From: Pezizomycotina sp. ARF18
Lineage: Eukaryota; Ascomycota
Direction: 5' to 3'
NCBI GenBank assembly: GCA_002224055.1
Contig: AZLU01000103.1
Location: 98,243 to 139,939 of the forward strand
Length of the DNA: 41,697 bases
Position 1 is the first letter of the stretch; each line of letters opens with the position of its first letter. The position numbers and the translations under genes are program-made. Below the pieces are notes generated by a model. It was not told where the DNA came from. It saw only the letters and a program-made list of their open reading frames with translations, and did no database searches. Below are positions 10,645-24,400 of the stretch, piece after piece.

Positions 10645-13600
10645 GTACGTCTTTATTATTTCCTCTTTGTTTCTTGCGTCCATTCGTTCATCATTTCCTT
10701 TTTTTTCGTTTTTCTTTCTTTTTTTCTGGCTTTACCCCCGCTCCTTCCCTTGCCTTTTGCCTGCCGGCGGGAGTTGGTGGTTCCTACCTTAGCCTTTGTT
10801 CAGCCCTTCAGCCATCCCAAACGAATGCAATGAAGGACTCCCTAAATCTGACAAGTGTGGGGGAAGGGGGTAAGTTCAGTTAGCAAAACCCATGCTCTGT
10901 CGGTGAGGATTCGATAATTATTATACTGCATATTATTGTGATTGATATTTTTTTGGCACCATCCAATTCAACCTTGAGGGACGGCAGATGAATTTATTAA
11001 TAATCCTATTATGAGATATAATCATGTATTTATATATTTGCTTACGACTCTTATACGGAACCACGAACGAAAGAAACCTGAACCCTTTTATCACATTGCA
11101 ATATTGCGACTTGAATGGGGAATGCTGCAAATGAAGATAAAAAGCAACAATGACCAATAGCCTATGATGGACGATCTTTACCTTTGTTGCGAATCATATC
11201 CTTTGTTTCCTTCCTCGCACCCTGCGTCACGTCGGCTGTGCTTTGCTTTGCAGTGTGTCAGCTTTTACCGACAGTTTCGTTTTTTTTTTTTTTTCCTCTT
11301 TCTTTATCCGTCCTTTCATATTATTCTTTCAATCTACAGTTTTAGAGTAGTCTATTCTTGGAGCCAAGAGAGGGATTGTATTCGTTTTGCTACAGCTTTT
11401 ATAATTTAACCGCTGTTTGCTGTGTAATATATATTTATTAAGAAGTCCTTCGGCCATTCGGCCCGACAGATGCTTGACACTAGCAGCACGTTCCTTTTTT
11501 TTTTACCGTGCGGTCTAGAGCTACGTCACTTTTAAAATCCTTATAGATTGTGCGGTATTATTACATATTCTTCTTATACTAGGCGTATTGAATTGAAATA
11601 TGGGTGAACTCGCAATTTAGGGACGGACCCGAGGAACCGTCTCCATACACGTTCCGAAATCCTCGCATCCTCTTCACTTCAGATAATTTCCTCGTATAAG
11701 ATCTCTTCAAAGCACCAGAGCTTCTCGCCTATTCATGGAGATCTGGTCGCAAATTGATATTTATTCGAATATAAGCAAGTGTATATCCTACAACACATGC
11801 AGAGAGCAATTGGCTACTCACTTAAGTATTATACCCCCGTGCCTCCTCAAGCTCACTTACCTACTATCATTAACCTTCATATATAGATATAAAGTATTTG
11901 CCTCTCTCGGTTTATTATTTTATCCGATAATAGGAGTAGCAAATGTTGGCGGTTGTTGTTTCCCTAAACAAGTTAAGGTTAGAAAATTAAGTATATACTT
12001 ATACACTTGGAAACGAAAATCGCCAAAGAGATGGTAATCTGGTTCCTCTTCTGCTAAAAAAAAAAAAAAAAAAAAAAGTATATATTTCTTTCGTACTCCA
12101 AAATTATAGAACAAAAGAGTTTTGAGAAACAAAACAATAATATTTAAAATCAAAAAACCAGACCGGGGAAATTCTCCGTATACATTCATGAACTGACTCG
12201 GGACAGAAAATAAAAATTGGCAACTGCACGTAAATCAGTCAGGCACGCATTCAAAGTCGCCGTACACTTTTTCTTCTATGCATCATGTATTGTGTACACC
12301 CTTTTTGCAGCAGATCTGGCTCTTTCAGCAAACCCCCACGCTTTCGAACTTTCTTCTCTCCCCCTTTTTTGGGGGGGGCGGAAACAGGGAAACAAGCAGA
12401 TTCGGTCCTCAGAGGTAAACTACTTATAATTTGTATGTAAGTTGTATGGATATACAAGTTCTATAGCTCAGCTACCTTGAGTCCTTTCCAAAATTTCTTT
12501 GGGGTCGAGTGCATTTGTACAGTACATCCCAAAGGCAAACTCCAGCCACCACCAAACAAATCCTATCCAATTAAAAAACGTTCACTGGGAAGTAGCAACC
12601 TTTTCTTTCCCACTCCAGCATCTGGAAAGCTGAGAGGTACAGTTACAACTGTAGCGGAAGCGACAATAGCCGTGGAATGGATAGGAAAGGAAATCCGAAA
12701 CCGGTCGCCACGAGGACGCGCGTGGCTCCTTCTCTCAGTTTTGTTTCGAACTCTGATCGACCGCCAATTCCGAAAACCTGGACGCGAGTTCTATCTTTAA
12801 CCAATCAAAGCCGTTTCCACTAATAAGCCAATGCTTCTACGCATGTTTCGAGAAGGAAAAAGAGGGTTTGGTTCTTTACCCTTGTTTTTCTTTTTTTCCC
12901 CTCCTTTACTTTTCCTCGGAGTGATCTGCCCTTATTTTCTTTTTCCTTTCCCTTGGTTGTTTTATTTGGTTTCTTTTCTTTCTTTTTTTGTTTTTACTTT
13001 TGTTTTTTGTTTTACGAGAGCAAAAAAATGTTCCACCGAAATTTCACCACCTTGCGCCGAAAACGAGAGCCGAATGTTTAATACAGGAACGCCGTGAACT
13101 TTCTTTCTTTCTTTTCTCCTCTCTATTAAGTTTCAATTAACTCTCTATTCCGTTTTTTCGTGTGGCGTAATAAGGGAAAGAATAAAAAGGATAAAGAAAA
13201 AAAAAAAAAAGGAAAAAAAAAAGGGCTTCTATACCTACTTTGTCTGCTGCTCTCTTATAGTTACTGCTGAGCGTCCAATGGCCTGATAAGTATTGATTTA
13301 ATATAGATTACGCATCAATTTGAACCCCACGGGCAAAGCAAAACGCTCTCCACACTAACAGGCGTGGGGTGGACTCGAAGGAAGGAAGGGTTTCCGACCT
13401 TCTCTTCTTTTTTTTTTTTTTTACTTAGGCACCCAATTCCTGGGAGATACCCACCACAACCTCACAGCACTGAATCGATAGGACGGAGACGCCGTCGAAT
13501 ATAATGTCAGTAAGATAAAGACACGAATTGAACCAACAGGATAAGAAATCCCGCCGTATATATCTCATTCTGCAGGATTATCTCGCAATTACATGGTACG

Positions 13601-16215
13601 GTGTCTCTTTGCCCGGGTTCATGGATAATTCGGGGACGTATGCATGCCATCATCCCCCATGCGGCGCCATCCGATAACCCCGCCACGGTGAGCATTCAAG
13701 CGGCGGTGCCCTTGCACTTGGCCTCGAGTCGACGGTATAATTTTGCTCTAGCAAACGCCGAATAGATATGAGATAAGAAGACATCCCGCCTATTTCTTTC
13801 CTTTTTCTCTCTCCTTTTTTTTTGTTTCTCCCTTGTGGGCTACCAAAGTAAATTTCCAAAAAAGGCACACCACTAAAATAGCAATAACTAGTAATACACA
13901 ATTTATTCTTAGAACCGAATTACTATTTTATATTCGGTGGTATTATTGATTATCCCAAAATAAACATAATAAGGAAGAGACAGAAGTATTCGTGCAGGTA
14001 TCGAGCCGCGTGCCAGTTTCTGCTTGATAAACATCCCGTCTTTCCGCCTTGTCAGATTGGCGATGCCATGACCTCCAGTTTACATGCTTGAAAAGAAATA
14101 CATCCATTGAGTTTTTATTTACATATAAATTTAAGAAAAAGAAAATTGTCACTAACTAAACGCGATCGCACGTCTATAATATATTTCCTCTGCACGTGGT
14201 TGATACCTAGGATCGCCATCCTCTACAACACAGCGCTTGGTCTCCAACATTTACGTTTGGTGCCGATCTTTATATATATATAAAAGCGCAAATAAATAAA
14301 TATTATACAAAACAGAAAAAGATAGAAGAAGTTGGCAACAGAGGATACGAGCGAGTCAATCGCACGGAAGTTCCCTTTTCTTCCGCTCTCTACAACCTCT
14401 TAGTGGACTTGAAGTTTGGCGCGACAGCGCTTTGTCCCACGATTAACTGATTTAATTTCTACACCGTACTTACGTTCGTATCTCTCTTTCTTCGAGCTCT
14501 TCTGTTTCTTTTTTCCTTGATATAACTACCTCTAAATGATTTATACTTAATTCAAATACTTGGTTCTGATTCGATGATTTCAGGAGGAAGGGTAAAAAAA
14601 AACTCCGCGTATTCCTGGATTCCCTCCAGATTTTCTCTTTCTTTTCATCTAGGCAATACAAGACGGAAAGGAAATTTCACCTTTAAAAAAATAAAATAAA
14701 ATAAAATAAAAACAAAATTTTTATTCTATTATTATAATTTTGATTTATTGATCCCCCGCACGTACACGTATTTCGTGGGTGAATCAAACTCTATATCGAA
14801 AGTTGTCCTATCTAATCGCGAGACCCTTCAACGCAGCAGTATCTCGGATTTTTATTAATATTTTTAATTTACCAACTGTCTCACTTTTGTTAGCACCAAC
14901 AGACCAGAATTCCACCACCTCGTCTGGAATGTATCTATACATCTGGCTCATCTTCTCTTGAGGCTTAGGGTACCCGAAATTGGTCCTCGGGCTTTTACCT
15001 TCTTCTGGTTCTTCCGCGATATGCATATCTCGAGAGTTCTCGCTGCGTCGATCTCGTAGAAGATGTATATTTTCCGTATGTCTCTCATCACTGATTTCTT
15101 GAAGCGCGGCAGAGATACAGCGAATAAGCAGCCTCTACGCGATCATGAAAGAGCCTATGTTGGAAACGTCACGGGCGGAGATACTCCAGGCCGATCGATT
15201 TTTATGCGAGGTCATCGGATCCAACAACATCTTAAAATTGTTATACTGGCCTCAACAAATACTCACGAGACATTGTTGCTTTACTACTTTCGCTTTCTTT
15301 CTCTCTTTTCAATTTTATCTATATCCTTTCGATTTATTTTCTATTTTTATGACAAGCAATTTTTTATTGGAAAAGTTGGACCCTTTGATTTGCGGTGTCG
15401 TATAATCAGACCCCGTTGACCGTCTTGACGAATTTCTCAGGGTTCACTGGGCGTCGCAATTTCACTTTCTGAGAACAAGTACCGGCGTGAGTTCTCTAGA
15501 AATTGCCTTCATCTCTATAGGCCGCCTCTAGATGCACCCACTAGGAAATTGTAAACCTCCACGAATCAAAAGAAGAGGATATACTTTTTTTGCTTGAGGA
15601 TCATATGGGGATTGAATGCCTACTATCGCAATCCTCTCGTTTTTCGCCAAAACACGCTTTTTCCCCGTTCATTTCACTAACGTTTACGTATTCTCGTAAG
15701 TCTTTTCTCCTTTGCTGATTTTGATTCCCCGACGATATATACTATTACTTGGTATTCATAATTCTGTTCTTTGCTGTGGCGTAAAATCCGCAACTATATA
15801 TATAACCTATACGAGTACTATTCCTACGGAGTATTCTTGTTTAGGTTTTTCCTGCGTCAACCATCATCTTCAGAGCCAAATACGCAAGGCTTAGATTAAC
15901 TTACGGGTTTATAATTCTCAATATTCCATCCTATATTTACTTAATTCTTGGCTCTTTCGCAAGTTTTTATATTTCTTATTTAAGATACAAAATCTATTTT
16001 TGTGTCCATTGCTACTTTATATTAAACAATCATTTTATTTTATTTTATTTTTTATTTTAAATTTACTAATTAATTTTTTTGATAAGCTCTAAAATGGGTC
16101 GACCTACTCAGTGCAATCGATCATTAATTTTCAAGGATACGTTAGGAAAGCCTTACTCACATTTTTTTTTGTCTCTCCGCAATCTACCACTTCAGAAATC
16201 GATCCTTGCTTGACA

Positions 16216-16300
16216 AAAATAAAATAAAATAAAATAAATAAAATAAAATTAAAATAAAATAAAATAAAATAAAATAAAAATAAATAAAATAAAAATAAAA
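16216..16300. repeat. (AAAAT)n microsatellite
   Basis: About 17 units of AAAAT/AAAT in imperfect tandem. A related T-rich version on the same strand lies at about 16031-16060. Confidence 0.85.
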
Positions 16301-18159
16301 GGAAAGAAGGAAAAAGATAAGGCCAGGAGCCGGTTTTTCAATGTGCAGGTGATTGATTTATTGATTATTACTTTCCTCTATATTCTCAGAATACGCTCGC
16401 CCGCAGAGAGGTCGCTCACGAAATTTTGAATATCCCGCGACCCCAACCAGCGAAATCGTGGAGAGTGATAAAATACGACAGGGAATATGTGTGGGGGCTT
16501 TTGACGTCTCATAGCAAGGATAGGCAGGTGAGAGTGAGATTGGATCAGAATTTCTGAGACAAGGCTCGGATGCTTGACCTTTCTCCTTTAGCCTTCCCTT
16601 GTTCGTTGGAGCTCTTTCTTTCTTTCCCCACGTTCAAAAACACCGAAGGATGTGCCATTCTATAAGACCTTTTGAAGGGTATCATGTTGAAGCGCAATGG
16701 ACCGTCGACGTCGACCGCGTTAAGGTGACGATAATGCAGCGCGTTTTCTTACGATTGGTCACGATAAGGTATCGAACTTGCCACGAAAATCCTTGCATAG
16801 TAACGATCTTACGGCCCACCTTCGCGCGTACTGGACTTTAGGATGTCACGTTGAGCACATAGGTCAAACATCTCCAACACGGGGTTTTGCTTCATCATCT
16901 TGTCGTTTTGTTTCTACCTTCGCTCCTTCTCCTCTGGGATCCACATACGGGTTTTTTTATATTTTCCTAATTTTCTCTTGAAAGAATGAATAAAAATAAG
17001 AAAAAGAAAAATAATTAATGCCTTTTTTCCTTTCCTCTTCAAAAAAAAAAAAAAAAAAAATTTAAAAAATTTAAAAAATCTAGGAACAAAGACGGGCCAG
17101 GAGAGCGCAGCATCTTTAAGCAATATACCTCTGCAGCTCATACTTACGGCTCCTTCATCTTGCATCCGATACAAAGTATCGATCTTCTGAGGACCCTTAG
17201 TACTATGGTTGGGAGGAAGCAGGTAATCCGGCGTTGATTCTCGGGTTTTTCGTCCGCATGCCGATAGACGTCCATATCGGACTACTCATTGAACAAACCC
17301 AATGGTACTTCGTACCATCGCATCGCATTTTGCGGACGTTCACTATTCTGCCTTCAGATAAGAGAAATATCTTGGAATTTGGACAGCCCGTCGGAACAGA
17401 GGCAACAGTACCGACGCTAGTTTCTTCGGAATTTCCCTTTGGTTTTTCTTGCATCCTTTAGGAGCGAGAGCTTCCAACAGTTCTCTCATGTCGCTCGCCG
17501 AATATCCCCCTGGTTTCGTTTTTTTTTTTTTTTCGTTCGAGCTCCAAGTCAGTCTTTTCTTTCGCGCGAATGGTACCAAAGTGGCCATCGACGGTTCCTC
17601 ACTTGAGCTAAGCCTCCCCCCCAAATCTCTGTTCTCTCTCACAAGTCCCTTGTTGATTCAAGATCGCTCCCCCCTTCCCTTCCCCAAGCCTTGTTACATT
17701 CTCTTCGACTTGTAACTTCCTTTCTCAACTTTTTCTTGGCTCCATGGCCGTAATATCGCTCTCTAACCCCTTCGACAGTCTTGCTTTTAGGCCCATCTTG
17801 CCCTATTGATACATACACAGGCGTACGGTTCGTAATCGCCGTCTAGCTCATAACAGACGGGATCAACTTCCACGACTAAAACAAAGCCGCTCTCTTCTAT
17901 TTAATGACTCGCTGCGTCTATTTATATCGATCAGGATATACGTACAACAGCAGCTCAGCAGATGTACTGCACAAGTGGCATTTAAGACGAACCCGTCTAG
18001 GAAAGTATTGCGGACAATACTCTTTTTTTCTCTGTATAGATCCCTCAATAGAGATTATCGAAACCCATACAATACAGTTCATGGGAGAATCTGTTCGAGA
18101 TGAACAGAATTTCAAGGTGTTGCTTTCTATTCTCTTATCCTTTTCTCTTTGTTTTAGAA

Positions 18160-18190
18160 AAAGAAAGAAAGAAAGAAAGAAAGAAAGAGG
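18160..18190. repeat. (GAAA)n microsatellite
   Basis: About seven tandem GAAA units on the plus strand, followed by a longer purine-rich region to about 18360. Confidence 0.8.
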
Positions 18191-21041
18191 AATATGGTAG
18201 GGAAAGCGTAAGTAGAAGAATAGGAAGTATGAAAATAGAGGAAAGAGAAAACTAGAGAAACAGGTGCCAATAATGATACAAGAAGGTCAGGACGTAAAGA
18301 AAGGAAAGAAAAAACAAGTCGAGACGAAAAAAGCGAAGGTCAACCTTGAACGGAAACGAGAAAGTTATAATACGTAGATATCTAAGAATTTCTTGTTGGA
18401 CTCATTGCCCTTCCCTGATATTGGCATACTTCTGGGCTCACCAAATGCAGAACACTACGGGTCCTTATTACTTACTTCTTCCAATCGCTTAGGTTACTCT
18501 CGAAACAAAGGCTATGCTTATATACTCTTGAGTCTTATTGAAACTTAACCATATTATTATATATCAACCCTGAAGTCACCCATATGGATATATACCAGAA
18601 AGATCGAAAGGACACACTTTTTTTTGCGACTTAGACAAACGGCACTTCCGTTGAACGGGTCTCCTGACAACCCGAAAAAAATTTTAAACAAAAGGACTCA
18701 AGCGCATGGACACATCGGAAAAAGCTCCTTTTTCCTACATATATCGCGGGGCCCTATTGTGCGTTGTACTTTTTAGATTTTTATTTTTCGCAAATTGATA
18801 TCGATTTTGAACAAAATTAACAATAAAACATTTAGGAGCTAACTCAATCTCTCAAAACACCGAGGCAATGGAAAGAAGTCAGCTACGTCAACTAATAATA
18901 ATGCTTATTACTACTCTTCGGGAGGTATTTACCTCAATGAAAGGAAAAAAAAAATACGCAAACCACTTGGCCAATCTTGCTTGCAGTTTCGTTTTTTCTT
19001 CTTACGTGAACGGCAATGTAACAATTGGAAAGAAAAATCATGGAGTAAAATTTGCCGTTCCCTGCGAGCGAACAAGAAGGTTAAAAAACGGAGGCCTTGA
19101 AAAGTGGATGAAGAAGTCAGGTTTAGGTAGTTCTCGTTTTTTCGTTTTCGTTTAAATTACTGCTCTTACGTACTTTGTAGTCAAGTTCACCCGCAAGGCT
19201 TCGATTTCGTTTATTGGCTTTGTGGCACATGGAGACTGCATGTATCTCTTGGTTCTAAAAAGAGGCTCTTAACATAGTAAAGTCCCTCTCTTTTCTCTCT
19301 ACTTGCTAACGCATCCATCATCCAACAACCGTAAAAACTTGCAGCTAACCTGCAGATTTTCCCTCTCTTTTTTGCCTTTGCGAACATGTAAGCTTTTTGA
19401 AAGCCTCCTGATGTGCATTTCTCACGCGACACTATACGAGAAGAAAATTCCCATGGTTAAAAAAAATTATTAGCACGGGAAAAAGGAAAGAGTCGTTCGA
19501 GATTCCCAAAGAACGTTCTTTCCTTAACCGTCAGCTTTTCTCATTTTCTTTCTTTTTGTTTCTTTTTATTTTGTTTGGGAAAAGGTAAAAAATCAGGATC
19601 CACTGATACATGCAAATTTACAACATGCAACATCTCCCAGGGTGCATTTTCCATTGGAAAACGTTCGCCATTCTTTGTAAATGTATTTATTATTGTTATT
19701 TTATTTTTTATCATTTATCTCTTAATTAATTTTATTATTGCTCTATTCCCGTTGCCGGTTAATATACATTTGTCGATGACTTTTCTCCGAAATATAATTA
19801 TGAAATATTAGCTCCAGCTGCTCTCCTTCTGCGCATCATCGCTATACTACTACTATAGCTTTAAGCGCTCGTCCATGGAGTCTCAGGTAGATCATCCAAA
19901 AAAAAAAATACAAAACCAATTGCAAGAAGAAAATCCCACATTTTAACTGGGATGGCATGGGGGCGTGGTTTCGTGGTTTCGTGATGGAATTTGGGGGTGA
20001 GGTACCACTTTTGTTTTTCCTGAAGGCAAAAAAAAAAAAAGTATATTTCCCAACTGGATTGTCTTTCAGCTCCCTCTCCCTCCTTTGAAGATGCATCATC
20101 ATATGAAGTTTTGAGATTACAGTAGTATTGTTGTAAACAATGCAGAACAGAATTTGGGCGTGGTTTTATAGTGGCAGGTAACAGTTCATCAAAGCCAGTT
20201 CTGTGTCAATGTATGCATGGGGGTTGAAATGTAAAAGGAATCATTTCTTCTGAAATGTCCATGTTTCTCCTTTTTCTCCCTCTCTATTTTCTATTGTCAT
20301 ATCATATATATAGATTCTCCGGCATATCTTCGGGAAACTTATCAATTGGTTAATTGATTCACTTTATACGACTATAAGATTCCGCGAGAAAGTCCATACA
20401 CGAAATGAACGAGGTCTAAGACTAATTTAATAATAATATATAAAAAGTATAATTATAATAAGAAATGACTATAAACACAGAAAGTGGATCAGTGCCCTCG
20501 GGAACATGTGAAGCTAAGGTGTGATACGCGGCGCGAAGGGAAATAAGGATATTTGTGGATACAACGGATAAATTGTTATAGAGGATCAAAAAAAAAAAAA
20601 AAAAAAAAGGAAGAAAGAAAGAAAAAGGGAAAACAAAGAAAGAAAGAAAGAAAATGAAGAAAGAAGAAGTGAGGACGAGAAATAAAACAAGATATCGAAA
20701 TATTTGGCACGACATTGCTGTTTATCAGTGGATGAAAGTGTAGAATCAGAAAAAAATACAAGACACGAAACGCCGGGTCAAGTACGTAAAAATAGAATAT
20801 CAACATGACATTTTACCGTTATCTCAGTTATCGAAATAAATTTTAACATGGGAGGAAAAAGGGGAGGAATAGAACGGGTAAAAAGAAAAGGAAAGGGAAG
20901 GAACATTGGTATTCACAAAACACACGGGTAATGATTGGTAGAGATCATTGCTCTTCTTCTGCGTTGTGATCCTCTCTCTTTTATCTTTCTCCCGAAGAAA
21001 ATAAAGCATCACCTTTTTCTTTTCTCTTTTCTTTCTTTTGT

Positions 21042-21419
21042 CACACTCATCGTCGTCGTCCTTCTCGTGCCTCTTGCAGCCTGTTGTTCTTCATCAGCGC
21101 TGCTGCAAGCCCACCAGCGAGGGTAGCGTTAGGAGCTTCGGGTTGACTTTGCACGCTGGCCCGAACAGAGTTGGCACCATTGTGAGATGAAGGAGCTGGA
21201 GGAGCAGGCTTCTTGCCGGCAAGGTTGCTCGCTTTTGGACGCGGTGGTGGAGGAGGCGCGCCTTTCCCGGATGCTGTGCGGTACCGGCATTTGGACGAGG
21301 AGCAACGGGAGGTGGCGGCGGAGAGCGGGTTTCGGTGCTTCTTCCTTGAGGACGCACTAGGAGCCAGCCCTGCACATCATTGTGCACCTTCTTAGCTAAC
21401 ACCAGCCTAAACCGAATCC

Positions 21420-21450
<31 letters not shown>

Positions 21451-24400
21451 CGTATATTAGCGCCTTTATTTCACAAAGTAGGGAAGTATATCAAAGAGAA
21501 AATCTGAAAAACCCTTACCATTGCTTCCTTCTGTATCACGATTAGACCTCGTCCTTGATCAAACTCAGCTCGTTTGCACTTTGACCAGCGAAATCGTAGA
21601 GCGCTCGATACACCGGATCTTGAGACGCTGTTTGAGCCGGCGGAGGCGGCGGTGGGGAGGAGGAGGAGGCGCACGGCCAGTAGCAGAAGAAGAAGAACCC
21701 CGTACGTTGATGTGGCGGTTGAACTGGCTTCCTGCCAGCGAGTTGGTCAACAGAGGGAGCAACGTGATGCGACTGAGCAATCGGTGCTGGAGTCGGTTGT
21801 TGATGATGGACAGGTGCCTGATTGTGAGCCAGGGATTACTGGCCTCTCATGGTGAATGCTCTGCACCTCTGATGTCCTGGAAGAGGTCGGGCAGCCGGAC
21901 GAGCCGATGGGGTGTTCCTCTTTGCCTGCGACAGTTTACCGCCTGCGCTCGCTTTCAAAAGCTTACCGGAAGTGTCGCCTTCGCCGGAACTGGCTTCGGC
22001 TTCGGCGTTGGTTTGGGAAACACTGTTTGGCGGCTCCCCATCGCCGACGTGGATCGAGCCGCTCTTGTAAAGTCGTCTCTCGGAACCGCAGGATCTTTGA
22101 TAACCTTGATCGTCATGGGTTTTCCAGGTTTCTTGTTGTATTCGATAGTTGGGCCGATTCTCAGGTCGAACATACCAGGCATCAGGCCCTTCATGTGCGT
22201 TACCACTCCGTCTTGAATATGCACACAGCAGAGGATCAGGTTCCTGGGAGATGAAACTCCAAGCGAAAACCAGTCATCTTGAGGTTTGACATGCCAATGT
22301 ATTTGATGGTTCCGAGGGGGATCGTCCGCTCAGCTGCGACGACTACCTGCCCGCTGACAATACTTTGCGTTATAATGTAGAATGCCGTTGGTAACGACGA
22401 AAATTCGCGGGCTCGGTTTACTCGATCGACCAAGCTTCGAGATCAGGATGTCACCTCTGCAGGAAAAAACAACCGTGTCCGCTGGAGGTATGTTTGCAGA
22501 GCTCCTGATCACCTCACCGTATCCACCTCTCATGCCACCCCCACGTAATCACCAAGGAAGCGTCGAGATCAACAAGACTGTACCTCCTCCGCTCCTTCCT
22601 TCAGCGAGCACCTTGTGGCCTTCATCTCGAAGTTGAATAAACTCCAGGCCGCCCTTGAGCTTCCTCCAGAATCTCTGGATCCTTGTCGCGCACTCGATCC
22701 TGTACCGTAGATAATTCCGCCACGCTCTTTGAATCCTGATTGCCATATTGTGCCAGTACCGATCCCTCATGTGCTCCAACGCGAAAAGAGTCTCAGGGTT
22801 TTGTGAATGCTTTGTAACTCCCATTTGCCATTCTCCTTTGGGATACCCGTGTCCTCAAAATCTGCTCGGTTCCAGTCCTGGAATCCCCAGTCCAGATATA
22901 ATCACCCGCATACGAAGTCTTAGGCGAAAGGAGGTAGAATCTTTCAACGAACTTTTCGAACGTCTGACGGTATGCGAAACCTGCTCGACGGATTCGTACG
23001 TTTTCTTGCAGACCAAGGTACTTGATCTGATGCAGAACTGCAGCTGTGTCATACTCCTTGGAGATTGTTTGGTTCGGTTTGATAGTTCGGATGTAGGAAG
23101 GTGTGCTTTCGAGAGAGTGTTGACGAGTCGTTGGCGGATGCTTTGATTTTGTCACTAGCTGTCGGTGGTCTCCGCTTGTTGTCCTTGTCGACTTGCGCAG
23201 GGAACAAACTACGCAAGAAGTCATTAGTGCTGACGCTGATCAGATCTAATAGATCCTTCAACAGCTGTCCTTATTCTTGTCAGTCATTCCTTCGACCTGA
23301 TACATGACATCCCCAGCATAATGTTTAATCAAAACTGCCCTTGGCGTGGTTGGAAGTGAGGATTCGAGGAAAGAGCGTTCAAGCGCTGGACGAAGGTCTG
23401 ATCCGCAGCACCGGAATCAGCGTGAGCAGTTGCGCAAGCATCGTTGAGAGCAGCGAAGACACCCGGGGGTCGTTTCTCTTCGATAAGGTCGCACACGATT
23501 TTGTTGTTAAAGTACTTGATGGGGGTCCATTCGATCTGCTCCCTGACGTATTCTTCCTGTTCCGTCTTGAGCGTGAGCTGGATGAAAATCTGTTGGAGCT
23601 TCTCGTTCACGTAATTAATGCAGATCTGCTCGAAAGAGTTGTTTTCGAATATTTCGAAACCGTAAATATCCAAATACCAATTGTATGCGAAAATGACCCT
23701 CTGGCCTTCATCGAAACGTTGACTCGATCCACGATCCATTCGAACAGATTGTTGTATATAGCTTTCGCTAATGCATCCCGCACTGCTGTTGCTTGTACAG
23801 GATTCAATGGAACTTCGTAAACCGATCCACGACGTCCACCCCTAGATGTTTCTACTATTCTTGTGGAAAGTGCCTTGAATAGAAGCCGTCAGCTACAATA
23901 CCCTGCGGATAAAATAATGTATATATATCAAATTACTGCAGAGAGAGAAGCGCTTACTTTATGAACGGCAGCTCCATCGACTTCCATGAGATACGCAATA
24001 AAATCAGTGACACTGGCATCATTGATCTGCCCATTCCCGAGTCGTCCTCCGAAAACGTCACGTTTCCTATCCATAATATTGTTGCTAAAAGTCGAAATAT
24101 TTGATCCTGTTCGCCTCGACGTCATCGATCCCTTGAACATCTAAACACCTACTCTTCGCCAGATATGTGTACTTATCAGGCTCCTGGATACCGAAGGTTT
24201 CTACCCACATTGCAATGTCAGTCATTTCGATCTCGAAGATGTCCCAAATACTAAAACGGTGAAATATATTTCAAGATTAAATCGCCCATACCTCGATAAT
24301 TCCTACTGGCAGCCTTGGAAAATTGATAGAAAATATGGAAGTTCCTTTCGTTCTCGATCTGTCCTACAATTCTTCCCTTTTCGAGGAGGTAGTTTGTGAT

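Larger units (their letters stand above)
7873..21041. other. 13-kb AT-rich stretch without a recognisable gene
   Basis: No frame here resembles a protein family I know, even allowing for frameshifts. The longest open frames are 118 codons at 15063-15419 (+), 108 at 9000-9326 (+), 107 at 12477-12800 (+) and 95 at 18868-19155 (+). All lack recognisable motifs, and several are dominated by homopolymer-encoded Phe or Lys runs. Slightly GC-richer islands occur near 10440-10650, 12230-12800, 13960-14060, 16380-16940 and 17170-17700. A/T pentamer and tetramer microsatellites lie at about 8820-8880, 14690-14713, 16216-16300 and 18160-18190, and poly(A/T) runs at about 12058-12077, 17041-17060 and 20589-20608. 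Single unlinked exons of a poorly conserved gene cannot be excluded. Confidence 0.5.

Noticed and set aside
14808-15026. 72-codon minus-strand frame with protein-like composition
   Set aside because: No family resemblance and no neighbouring exon; also open on the opposite strand.
16704-16715. 12-bp palindrome GTCGACGTCGAC
   Set aside because: An isolated short palindrome with no repeats around it; expected by chance in a window of this size at this level of searching.
17302-17318. Hairpin ATGGTAC-TTC-GTACCAT
   Set aside because: A single 7-bp stem without flanking structure or direct repeats.
17203-17642. Overlapping open frames on both strands near 17.2-17.6 kb
   Set aside because: Both strands are open and neither shows a motif, so coding cannot be distinguished from chance.
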